Shown here: positions 1 through 6,501 of the stretch, piece after piece
Layout of the letters: each line of letters begins with the position of its first letter
How positions within the stretch are numbered: the stretch's first letter is position 1
NCBI GenBank assembly: GCA_016839655.1
Contig: JAEOTW010000260.1
Coordinates: 1-9,711, forward strand
DNA from: Promethearchaeota archaeon
GTDB lineage: Archaea > Asgardarchaeota > Lokiarchaeia > Sigynarchaeales > SOKP01
DNA length: 9,711 nt
Direction of reading: 5' to 3'
The notes under the pieces: model-generated
The model's database searches: none
Told to the model about the DNA's origin: nothing
Seen by the model: the letters and a program-made list of their open reading frames with translations, nothing else
Made by a program: the position numbers and the translations under genes

Positions 1-96
1 ATTCTTAAAAAATCTTTAAAGAAATGTCCCAATTGTGGGAAACATTATCCTTTAGAGTTAAAATTTTGTCAATATTGTGGTTCAAAAACTAAATAG
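1..96 (+). CDS. C-terminal end of a zinc-ribbon protein (partial)
   Basis: Frame 1 is open from the window edge to a TAG stop and encodes 31 residues, so the start of the gene lies outside. The tail holds CPNC and CQYC ten residues apart, a C-x2-C-x10-C-x2-C zinc ribbon, in a lysine-rich setting that ends in CGSKTK. C-terminal ribbons of this kind are common in archaeal proteins of many functions, where they bind one zinc ion for structure or for contacts with protein or nucleic acid. Nothing visible identifies the rest of the protein. The ribbon itself is clear; the overall function is unknown. Confidence 0.75.
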   Translation: MLKKSLKKCPNCGKHYPLELKFCQYCGSKTK

Positions 97-120
97 TTAT
101 AATTATCGTTTAACATAATT

Positions 121-170
121 TAATTTTGATTTGTCTTCTTATTTTCAGATTTTAAAAATTCATTTTTAAT
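121..170 (+). terminator. T-rich tract, probable terminator of the zinc-ribbon gene
   Basis: Just after the zinc-ribbon stop the plus strand is strongly T-rich, with several runs of four to five T and no hairpin. Archaeal RNA polymerase often terminates at such U-rich stretches. The AT-rich background makes this a weak call. Confidence 0.3.
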
Positions 171-203
171 ATGAAATCGTAATACTTACATGCTGTTGAT
201 ATC

Positions 204-223
204 AGAAAGAAAAATTTATTTAA
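204..223 (+). promoter_or_regulatory. Candidate BRE/TATA promoter of the sugar-nucleotide enzyme gene
   Basis: A purine-rich stretch (AGAAAGAAAAA, 204-214) resembling a BRE is followed by TTTATTTAA (215-223), a good archaeal TATA-box match. Transcription would start about 25 bases downstream, near 245. That leaves a leader of roughly 27 bases that still contains the SD at 256-262. The geometry is consistent, but AT-rich DNA yields such matches by chance. Confidence 0.4.
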
Positions 224-255
224 CACAATAAATAAGAAGTACTATATTAAAACGT

Positions 256-262
256 AGAAAGG
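256..262 (+). promoter_or_regulatory. SD site that supports a TTG start
   Basis: AGAAAGG ends nine bases before the TTG at 272. The nearby ATG at 279 is in another frame, so this site supports TTG as the true start of the decarboxylase-like gene. Confidence 0.5.
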
Positions 263-271
263 TTATTAAAA

Positions 272-1333
272 TTGAACTATGATATTAGCCAAGATGTTCA
301 AGAGATAATAAAAAGAATCAAAAAAGATAATATATCTTTTGAAGACAAAACAATTTTGGTAACTGGAGGTGCGGGTTTTCTTGGTTCTTGGATTTGTGAT
401 GTATTAGTTGAACAAGGAGCATATTGTATCTGTTTAGATAATTTAACATCTGGAAAACCTAAAAATGTATTACATTTAATGGATAAAGAAAACTTTCGCT
501 TTATAAATCACGATATTTCTTATCCAATATATTTTGGTATGAGTTATCACCCATTAGGTATTTGTGTAGGAGATATTAGAAAAATTGATATTGTTATGCA
601 TATGGCTAGTAGGGCTTCCCCATTTGAATTTCAGAAGGAACCAATATCTATACTTAGAAGCAATACATTAGGAACATTGAATTCCTTAGGCATCGCAAAG
701 TTTCATAATGCGATTTTCTTTTATACAAGTACTTCTGAGGTTTATGGAAACCCCCCAAAGGAAGCTATACCGACGCCAGAAAGTTATTTCGGACATGTAA
801 ATCCAGTTGGTCCCAGAAGTTGTTATGATGAATCCAAGCGAGCTGGAGAGGCTTATATTAAAGCTTATGAACTCCAACATAAAATGAGAACGAAAATTGT
901 TAGGATTTTTAACACTTCAGGACCTAGAATACGACATGGTCCAGAATTTGGGAGAGTTGTTCCTAACTTTATATATCAAGCCCTTCATGATGAAGATATA
1001 ACCGTATTTGGAGATGGTTCGCAGACTAGATCATTTATTTATGTAGCGGATGAAATTGAAGGAATTCTTAAAATGGTTCATAAAGAGGAAGCTATTGGAG
1101 AGGTTATTAATTTAGGGAATAACAAGGAATATACCATTTTAGAACTAGCCCGAATCATAAAGGAATTAGCAAATTCTAATTCAAAAATAGTTTTTAAACC
1201 GCTGCCTATAGATGATCCCGTATATAGATGCCCTGTGATAGATAAAGCAAAGAAAATTCTCAATTGGGAGCCGACAACCTCCTTAGAAGATGGATTAAGG
1301 AAAACTATTGCATGGTTTAAAGATAATGAGTGA
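272..1333 (+). CDS. uxs: UDP-glucuronate decarboxylase-like SDR (UDP-xylose synthase family)
   Basis: Extended short-chain dehydrogenase of 353 residues. UDP-glucuronate decarboxylases oxidise C4 of UDP-glucuronate with bound NAD, lose CO2 and are re-reduced to give UDP-xylose for surface glycans. The Rossmann glycine motif GGAGFLG is at 32-38. The TSTSEVYG block is at 152-159, with the Ser-Glu typical of decarboxylases. The catalytic YxxxK is Y185/K189 inside GHVNPVGPRSCYDESKR, which closely follows human UXS1 as I recall it. FNTSGPRI (213-220), GDGSQTRSF (247-255) and NWEP near the end are also family-typical. Oddities are a helical N-terminal extension of about 24 residues, about 15 extra residues near 88-103 before the HMAS strand, and Arg in MASRASP where UXS has Pro. 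The start is TTG with an SD. The next gene overlaps its stop. A 4,6-dehydratase or epimerase of the same fold is the alternative; I favour decarboxylase, though the substrate is not proven. Confidence 0.82.
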   Translation: MNYDISQDVQEIIKRIKKDNISFEDKTILVTGGAGFLGSWICDVLVEQGAYCICLDNLTSGKPKNVLHLMDKENFRFINHDISYPIYFGMSYHPLGICVGDIRKIDIVMHMASRASPFEFQKEPISILRSNTLGTLNSLGIAKFHNAIFFYTSTSEVYGNPPKEAIPTPESYFGHVNPVGPRSCYDESKRAGEAYIKAYELQHKMRTKIVRIFNTSGPRIRHGPEFGRVVPNFIYQALHDEDITVFGDGSQTRSFIYVADEIEGILKMVHKEEAIGEVINLGNNKEYTILELARIIKELANSNSKIVFKPLPIDDPVYRCPVIDKAKKILNWEPTTSLEDGLRKTIAWFKDNE

Positions 1334-1823
1334 CAGAGTGAAATTTCAGAACAATCATTTTGAGAAATTACTCAAAATTTGTCTAATTCTAGGGATAGTT
1401 GTTATTTCAGGATTTATTATATATTTCATATTAACACCTGAACCAGGATTTGTCGCTTATAGTATCTTAAATGAGAATCAAGAAGCAGGTAACTATCCAA
1501 CTGAAGCTGCTGCAAACGAAACTATTTCATTTTATCTAACTGTTGAAAATCGTTTAGATAGAGAATTTATGTTTGGATTTAAAATTAAAAAAGGAAATAA
1601 AGATACTTTATTAAGTTCAAATAATCCCTCAAATGGAACTTTATATCAAACAAAGGGAAATTTTTCTTTAACTCCGAATGAAATTCAAATTTATGGAGAA
1701 TATAATATATCTTTTTCAGAAGTAGGGGAAGACCAGATAATTATAGCAGAATTATGGCAAATCAAACATGAGATGGAAGAGTTTTTTATTGTACATTACT
1801 TGCGGCTAAATATTACTAATTAA
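1326..1823 (+). CDS. Single-pass membrane protein with DUF1616-like outer domain
   Basis: A 165-residue protein with a short basic N-terminus, one hydrophobic helix (about 15-36) and then an outer domain that opens with TPEPGFVAYSIL. A Pro-Gly-Phe start followed by 'GxYPTxxxxxxTxxxxLTVEN' resembles the C-terminal beta domain of archaeal DUF1616 proteins, recalled from memory. That family usually has several membrane helices first; here there is only one. The outer part carries five N-x-S/T sequons (N64, N103, N112, N127, N162), as expected for an N-glycosylated archaeal surface protein. I chose the ATG at 1326, which overlaps the upstream stop by eight bases, over an in-frame TTG at 1308 that has no SD. 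Coupling to the sugar-nucleotide enzyme suggests a surface-glycan context, but the molecular role is unknown. Membrane topology is well supported; family membership is moderate. Confidence 0.75.
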   Translation: MSDRVKFQNNHFEKLLKICLILGIVVISGFIIYFILTPEPGFVAYSILNENQEAGNYPTEAAANETISFYLTVENRLDREFMFGFKIKKGNKDTLLSSNNPSNGTLYQTKGNFSLTPNEIQIYGEYNISFSEVGEDQIIIAELWQIKHEMEEFFIVHYLRLNITN

Positions 1824-3193
1824 TTTACTCCACCAATTATATTTACTGAACTTACTCTTACCCATGGAGCTTGAAATGCTCCATAAATCCTATGTTCTTT
1901 AGAAACCGCATCAATATTTTGAAATAAATCCATAAGATTTATACCGATCATAGTCTCGTTTAACGGTTCTTTAATTTGTCCATCTTGAATCAAATTTCCA
2001 TGTAATATCAAACCGGAAAAATCACCAGTTGATATATTAGGTGAATCTCCCGTATAATTCAATAAAATTCCCTTTCTAATGTCAGTAATCATTTCTTCTA
2101 AGGTCAAATCTCCGGGTTTCATAATAAAATTAGTGATCCCAATTGATGGAATTGAGATATAAGAACCACGAGATGCATTACCAGTACTTTCAACTCCTTC
2201 TTTTCCTGCTGTATAACTATTATGTAATAATCCACTTTTAAGAAATTTTCCTTTTTCTAAAATTCTTTTATTTTTACATGGAACTCCTTCATCATCAAAG
2301 GCTTGAGATCCAGCTGCACCATGAATTAGTCCATTATCCTCGATACTCAAATATTCTGATCCAATTTTCTGATTTCTTTTATCTACTAAGAAACTTCTTT
2401 TGTACTGAAAAGTGTCAGCATTAATTGCTGCTGCAACTGGCCTTAATATTAAACTAATTGCACCTTTTGGTGTTAAAATTACAGGTGCTTTCATATTCTT
2501 AATTTTTTTCCTGTTTAGATTCCTTTTTGCATCTTCAAGTGCTAAATTTGCTATATTCCTTGCATTTAATTTATTTAAACTTCGTTCTATTTGTCTTTCA
2601 TATCCTGAAGATGTTTCTTTAGTTACTTTATTTTGAACTATGATATTTGAGGATATTAAACAACTAGTTTCTTTTTTTGAGACACTTAAACCATTAGAAT
2701 TAAATATAAATATTTTCGAGAACCCAGATGCAAAATTTCCCGATTGGGAAATTGCCATTTCATCTTCTTTACAAATCTCAATTAAATCTTGAGTATATCT
2801 TATTGAATCTTCAATTTGTAGGTTTTTTAAGTTTTTATCAAATAAACCATCAACAGCAGGATAATTTTTATATGAATTTGGCAGATCCTTAAAATCGGGA
2901 TCGGGTGAAGCTACTTTCATCATTTTGATGGCATTCTTACATAACTTCTCTATGGTGTTTTTATCTATTTTATTTGAATATGCAAATCCCAAAGAACCAT
3001 TATTGTTGATAACCCTAATTGATACTCCATTATCCTCTCCAGTTTCACTATTCTTTATTGAATTTTCTTCGATTTCAATATTGATGTAATCACTTTTTTC
3101 AAAGTATAATTCTGTACATTTTATTCCTGAATTTTCTCTTTCAACTAATTTAAAACAAAAATCTGATAAATTATATACTTCTGAATCCTCCAA
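1820..3193 (-). CDS. pmbA: TldE/PmbA, non-metal subunit of the TldD/TldE protease
   Basis: A 457-residue member of the TldD/PmbA family, near the usual length. In the E. coli complex, TldE (PmbA) pairs with the zinc-bearing TldD to trim unfolded peptides, such as the microcin B17 precursor and the CcdA antitoxin. Here the region aligned with the TldD zinc helix reads GAISLILRPVAAAINAD (244-260) and has no HExxxH, which marks this as the E subunit. Shared family blocks include SQAFDDEGVP (296-305), LLHNSYTA (322-329) with STGNASRG (336-343), and the STGDFSG segment near 388-394, matching TTGNF in the partner. The start is TTG, directly after the tldD TAA stop, with a GGAGGT SD nine bases upstream; no other start has comparable support. 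The 3' end meets the DUF1616 gene head-on and shares a TTAA. Substrate in this organism is unknown. Confidence 0.9.
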   Translation of the reverse strand: MEDSEVYNLSDFCFKLVERENSGIKCTELYFEKSDYINIEIEENSIKNSETGEDNGVSIRVINNNGSLGFAYSNKIDKNTIEKLCKNAIKMMKVASPDPDFKDLPNSYKNYPAVDGLFDKNLKNLQIEDSIRYTQDLIEICKEDEMAISQSGNFASGFSKIFIFNSNGLSVSKKETSCLISSNIIVQNKVTKETSSGYERQIERSLNKLNARNIANLALEDAKRNLNRKKIKNMKAPVILTPKGAISLILRPVAAAINADTFQYKRSFLVDKRNQKIGSEYLSIEDNGLIHGAAGSQAFDDEGVPCKNKRILEKGKFLKSGLLHNSYTAGKEGVESTGNASRGSYISIPSIGITNFIMKPGDLTLEEMITDIRKGILLNYTGDSPNISTGDFSGLILHGNLIQDGQIKEPLNETMIGINLMDLFQNIDAVSKEHRIYGAFQAPWVRVSSVNIIGGVN

Positions 3194-4645
3194 TTAACTC
3201 AAACCTCCAACAGTTATATCTTCTATCCGTATATAAGGTGCTCCATCACATACTCTAACTCTCTGTCCTCCTTTTCCACAAATACCCACTGAATAATTAA
3301 ATGTTTTTTCATTACCAATCGCTGAGATTTTGTTTAAAGCTTCAAGAATCATTCCACTAAGAGAAACATCTCTCATAATTTCCTTCTTTTCTCCATTTTC
3401 AATTTTATATGAAAATCTGCATTTGAATTGAAAATTTCCCGTTGTTGGATCAGTATATCCATATTGAAAATCCTCACATAAAATTCCATCCTTTGTTTCT
3501 TCAATTATTTCTTCTAAATTCCAATTTTTTGGCTCTAAATAAGTAAAACCCATACGTACCTGAGGTCTTTCAGAACTTACGGATGCTCTTCCATGCCCAT
3601 TTGGAGGAACGCCCATTCTTGAGGAAGTTTCTAAATTATGTAAATAGTTTTTTAGTATTCCATTTTCAATAATAACTGTTTTTTGCGAAGGTATTCCCTC
3701 ATCATCTACAAAATAACTGCCAAACAACTCGTATGGTAAATTAAATTGGTTTGCTTGGCCCATCGAGGGATTATCTATTATAGTTACTTGTTCTGAAGCA
3801 ACTTTATTGTCAATCATTCCTTTTAGGATACTTTCATTATTTAAAACCAGATCAGCCTCACAAGCATGTCCAAATGCTTCATGGATAATTGTTCCAGTCA
3901 ATTTGGAGTCTGAAATAACAGTTAATTTACCACCAACCGGAGATTTTGCATCTAATAATCCTACAGCTTCTTTAGCAGTTTTTTTGCTCAAATTATTAGC
4001 CTTTTCGGTTTCCACAATTTCATATCCTCCAACTCCTGCAACAGAATTTACAGAACTCTGAGTAGCGCCGTTTCTGTTAGTAAATACCATACAAAATAAT
4101 CGAACAAATGATAAATCTTGAATAATTTTACTTCCAAATGAATTTAGAAATAAGGTCTGTGAGTGTCCATCTATATAGATTGTATGAGTATTTTTTACAT
4201 AATTTGAATAATCTCCAGCCAGTTTTTCATGATTTTTAACAAGAGTTATTTTTTCATCAATATCAACATGTTCTATATTTTTCTTATTTTTACTCATATA
4301 ATTTTTTATTAACGGATCATTTTGGGCAATATTGAATTTGATTTTTGTTAGTGATTCAGATAACCTTGCTAATTTTATTGCTTTTTGTAACCCCACCTTA
4401 ATGGATTCTTTTTGTAGGTCTTTTAAAACAGAAAAGCCCCATCCACCATTTTTAAAAGCTCTAATTCCACAATTAATAATTTCAAAAGAAGAAATTTCCT
4501 TACTTTTTTGATTAGTGAAATCTAAACTAGTTCCATTGTTTACTTCAGTTCTAATATCCCAATATTCTACTTTTTCCTTGGCAATCTGATTTAATTGTTT
4601 AATTAAATTATCGTCAATAGGCTTTAGATCGTCTGAAATCTCCAT
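3194..4645 (-). CDS. tldD: TldD, zinc metalloprotease subunit
   Basis: A 483-residue catalytic subunit of the TldD/TldE heterodimer, a cytoplasmic protease that cleaves short unstructured peptides. The zinc helix is HEAFGH at 255-260, followed by ACEAD, so H255 and H260 are ligands and E256 is the catalytic base. The family's third ligand is a C-terminal Cys; C456 in SVGICGKGGQ fits best, with C466 as the alternative. Other family blocks are VDDEGIPS (313-320), a loop ending GHGRAS (350-355) and YGYTDPTTGNFQF (395-407). The start is ATG with no SD (the bases before it read CAAGAAAT); a TATA-like element lies about 90 bases upstream, so the leader may be about 60 bases. tldE follows without a gap. 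Identification is firm; the natural substrate is not visible from context. Confidence 0.93.
   Translation of the reverse strand: MEISDDLKPIDDNLIKQLNQIAKEKVEYWDIRTEVNNGTSLDFTNQKSKEISSFEIINCGIRAFKNGGWGFSVLKDLQKESIKVGLQKAIKLARLSESLTKIKFNIAQNDPLIKNYMSKNKKNIEHVDIDEKITLVKNHEKLAGDYSNYVKNTHTIYIDGHSQTLFLNSFGSKIIQDLSFVRLFCMVFTNRNGATQSSVNSVAGVGGYEIVETEKANNLSKKTAKEAVGLLDAKSPVGGKLTVISDSKLTGTIIHEAFGHACEADLVLNNESILKGMIDNKVASEQVTIIDNPSMGQANQFNLPYELFGSYFVDDEGIPSQKTVIIENGILKNYLHNLETSSRMGVPPNGHGRASVSSERPQVRMGFTYLEPKNWNLEEIIEETKDGILCEDFQYGYTDPTTGNFQFKCRFSYKIENGEKKEIMRDVSLSGMILEALNKISAIGNEKTFNYSVGICGKGGQRVRVCDGAPYIRIEDITVGGLS
3203..3208 (-). promoter_or_regulatory. SD of tldE embedded in the last codons of tldD
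   Basis: Read on the minus strand, GGAGGT is both the Gly-Gly codon pair near the end of tldD and a full SD. It is nine bases from the TTG start of tldE, which directly follows the tldD stop (TAATTG). This arrangement predicts translational coupling and matched subunit supply. Confidence 0.75.
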
Positions 4646-4708
4646 ATTTCTTGTTTGAGGTTAATTCTTCTACAATAATTAAATGAATAGTGAAAGTCAG
4701 TATATCAC

Positions 4709-4718
4709 CAAAAAAAGA
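4709..4718 (-). terminator. T-tract after the small zinc-ribbon gene
   Basis: On the minus strand this reads as a pyrimidine-rich stretch with a run of seven to eight T, about 30 bases past the stop of the 4746-4949 gene. It could end that transcript. It sits near the predicted tldD transcription start, so it may instead only separate the two units. Weak evidence. Confidence 0.25.
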
Positions 4719-4726
4719 GAAGAATA

Positions 4727-4740
4727 GCTTAAATATGTTT
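4727..4740 (-). promoter_or_regulatory. Candidate TATA promoter of tldD-tldE
   Basis: On the minus strand the segment reads AAACATATTTAAGC, with an ATATTTAA core (4736-4729) and an A-rich BRE-like flank. Transcription would begin near 4707, about 60 bases before the tldD ATG. It is the best TATA match in the 96-base gap between the two minus-strand genes. Confidence 0.35.
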
Positions 4741-4745
4741 CTTTT

Positions 4746-4949
4746 TTATTGACTTCTGCTTTTTAACTTCTTAACAATTGAAATAGCATCACTAATATTA
4801 CAAATTTGTGAAAATTTTGTTGAATTTTTAAACGTAAACGTGTGATTACATTTCCAGCACTTTTTTGATTTAATGATTCTTTTTGTATAATACCATTGTC
4901 CGCAATTATAACACCTGAAAAAAAAGTATTTCTGTCCATTCTTAACCAT
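4746..4949 (-). CDS. Small DUF1922-type zinc-ribbon protein
   Basis: A 67-residue protein whose RCYNCG and KCWKCN blocks form a C-x2-C-x16-C-x2-C ribbon. The order FFFRC..CG..YY..KKC..C, then a basic strand and a C-terminal helix (DAISIVKKLK), closely follows archaeal DUF1922 proteins such as MTH1184 (IIFRCDCG ... SELVRKLQ), as I recall that sequence. The MTH1184 structure shows a zinc-binding fold; its function is unknown, with nucleic-acid or protein binding suggested. An in-frame ATG at 4967 would add six residues. I prefer 4949 because known members start close to the ribbon and because a TATA-like AGTTAAAATAA at 4983-4973 would place transcription start near 4950-4955, giving a leaderless message. 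Neither start has an SD. The gene precedes tldD on the same strand, but a 96-base gap with its own promoter candidate argues against a tight operon. Confidence 0.72.
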   Translation of the reverse strand: MVKNGQKYFFFRCYNCGQWYYTKRIIKSKKCWKCNHTFTFKNSTKFSQICNISDAISIVKKLKSRSQ

Positions 4950-4972
4950 ATAGATTATAGTTAACATAAAAG

Positions 4973-4983
4973 TTATTTTAACT
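4973..4983 (-). promoter_or_regulatory. Candidate TATA box of the small zinc-ribbon gene
   Basis: AGTTAAAATAA on the minus strand is centred about 29 bases from the ATG at 4949, the spacing expected for a leaderless archaeal transcript. The same 11-mer recurs in the same orientation at 5050-5060. Confidence 0.35.
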
Positions 4984-5070
4984 ACGAACTGCTAAAAGAT
5001 TTTTTAATTTCTCATTTATTTCACAAATGGCTTATTGAACTTGACTTAATTATTTTAACTCTAATAAATA

Positions 5071-5107
5071 AGATATATTTCATAGTGTTTCATTATTTTA
5101 ATTAAGA
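5071..5107 (+). promoter_or_regulatory. Probable purB promoter region
   Basis: Two TATA-like elements precede purB: ATATATTT (centre near 5077, predicted start about 5102) and TTTTAATTAA (centre near 5102, predicted start close to the ATG). No SD precedes the ATG at 5131, so the second element and a leaderless or very short-leader transcript fit slightly better. The two cannot be separated by eye. Confidence 0.3.
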
Positions 5108-5130
5108 TTAAATAAAAATTAGAATAAAAT

Positions 5131-6489
5131 ATGGATCATAAATTTATTCATCCGATAGAAACAAGGTATCGAACTGAGATGGCCAATTTTTTTACAGAGG
5201 AAAAAAAATTAGAAAATTGGTTGAAGGTTGAAGCAGCACTAGCAGAAGTCCATGCGGAACTAGGAAACATTCCAAAAGAGGCTGCTAATGAAATAAATAA
5301 AAAGGCAAATTTAAATTTTGTAAAACTAGAAAGAGTGAAAGAAATAGATAGAGAAATTCATCATGATTTAATGGCAATGGTTAAAAGTTTAGCAGAACAA
5401 TGTGAAAATAATGCAGGAAAATATATTCACCTTGGTGCTACAAGTTATGATATTGAAGATACTGCTACAGCCATCCAGTTAAAAGAAGCACTAAATTACT
5501 TGAATAATTCTATGTTGGAATTATTAAAAATTTTGATACTTATTACTGAAGAAAAAAAACATTTAATTTGTATTGGAAGAACACATGGTCAACATGCAAT
5601 ACCTACTACGTATGGAATGAGATTCGGTGTATGGGCATATGAGGTAGATAGACATTTAGAAAGAATCTCTCAAATTAAAGAACGGATTTCATTTGGTAAA
5701 ATGTCAGGTGCTGTTGGAACAATGGCAAGTTTTAATGAAAATGGAATCAAAATACAAAACGCAGTAATGAAAAAACTTAATTTAAATCCCGTACTGATTG
5801 CAAATCAAATAATTCAGAGAGATAGACATGCTGAAGTTATTTTTTTAACTACACTTATTGGTCAAACATTAGCAAAAATAGCAAGAGAGAACCGAATTTT
5901 ACAAAGAAATGAAGTTGCGGAAATGTTTGAACCTTTTAAAAAAGCACAAGTTGGAAGTTCAACAATGCCTCATAAAAGAAATCCTCATAAATCAGAAAGG
6001 ATTTGTAGTTTGGCTAGAATACTAAAATCTAATATATTAGTTGCTTTGGACAATATAGTTCTCGAGGATGAAAGAGATATTACAAATTCTGCATCTGAAA
6101 GAGTAATATTTGCAGAAAATTTTATATTATTAGATTATATGATAAAACAAATAATCCAGAATTTAAAAGGATTAGAATTTGATGAAATAAAGATTGAAGA
6201 AAATCTTAATCTTACTAGAGGTGCCTGCCTTACAGAAAAAGTCATGGTTCAATTAGTTAATAGAGGAATAGGAAGGCAAGAAGGGCATGAAATCTTAAGA
6301 CAAGCGTCAATTAGGGCTCGGGAAAAAAAAGTAAATATGAGTGAAATCTTAATTGGAGATAAATATATTATGGAGAAATTCTCCAAAGAAGAATTGAAGG
6401 AGATGTTTGATCCACATAAATATATTGGTAAAGCTATTGAACAAATAGATAATTTAATAAATTTTCTAAAAGCTAAATATAATTTTTAA
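5131..6489 (+). CDS. purB: Adenylosuccinate lyase
   Basis: A 452-residue enzyme of the fumarase/aspartase superfamily, a homotetramer in the cytoplasm. It releases fumarate twice in purine synthesis: from SAICAR to give AICAR, and from adenylosuccinate to give AMP. The superfamily signature GSSTMPHKRNPHKSE is at 275-289, with the flexible-loop serines S276/S277 including the catalytic base. The second conserved region, HLGATSYDIEDT, is at 100-111. The substrate-binding histidines lie in GRTHGQHA (149-156). Length and the N-terminal YRTEMANFFTEE start match bacterial and archaeal PurB. MPHKRNP with the TSYDIEDT block favours PurB over argininosuccinate lyase or fumarase. The start is an ATG without SD, 163 bases from the divergent zinc-ribbon gene. 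purM follows after 12 bases, so both are likely cotranscribed. Confidence 0.95.
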   Translation: MDHKFIHPIETRYRTEMANFFTEEKKLENWLKVEAALAEVHAELGNIPKEAANEINKKANLNFVKLERVKEIDREIHHDLMAMVKSLAEQCENNAGKYIHLGATSYDIEDTATAIQLKEALNYLNNSMLELLKILILITEEKKHLICIGRTHGQHAIPTTYGMRFGVWAYEVDRHLERISQIKERISFGKMSGAVGTMASFNENGIKIQNAVMKKLNLNPVLIANQIIQRDRHAEVIFLTTLIGQTLAKIARENRILQRNEVAEMFEPFKKAQVGSSTMPHKRNPHKSERICSLARILKSNILVALDNIVLEDERDITNSASERVIFAENFILLDYMIKQIIQNLKGLEFDEIKIEENLNLTRGACLTEKVMVQLVNRGIGRQEGHEILRQASIRAREKKVNMSEILIGDKYIMEKFSKEELKEMFDPHKYIGKAIEQIDNLINFLKAKYNF

Positions 6490-6501
6490 ATCTTGGTTTA
6501 T

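Noticed and set aside
686..880. Open frame on the minus strand inside the decarboxylase gene
   Set aside because: It lies wholly antisense to a well-conserved coding region and its translation resembles no family I know.
1308..1325. Longer DUF1616-like protein from a TTG at 1308
   Set aside because: No SD precedes it, and the ATG at 1326 gives the more usual short overlap with the upstream stop.
2412..2636. Hydrophobic 74-residue open frame on the plus strand
   Set aside because: It is antisense to conserved tldE sequence; the hydrophobic look is a reading-frame artefact of AT-rich DNA.
3807..4061. 84-residue open frame on the plus strand
   Set aside because: It runs opposite the tldD zinc-binding region, whose conservation explains the open frame.
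6493..6501. purM start at TTG 6493
   Set aside because: It adds only three residues, has no SD, and an ATG follows at 6502. It cannot be fully excluded.
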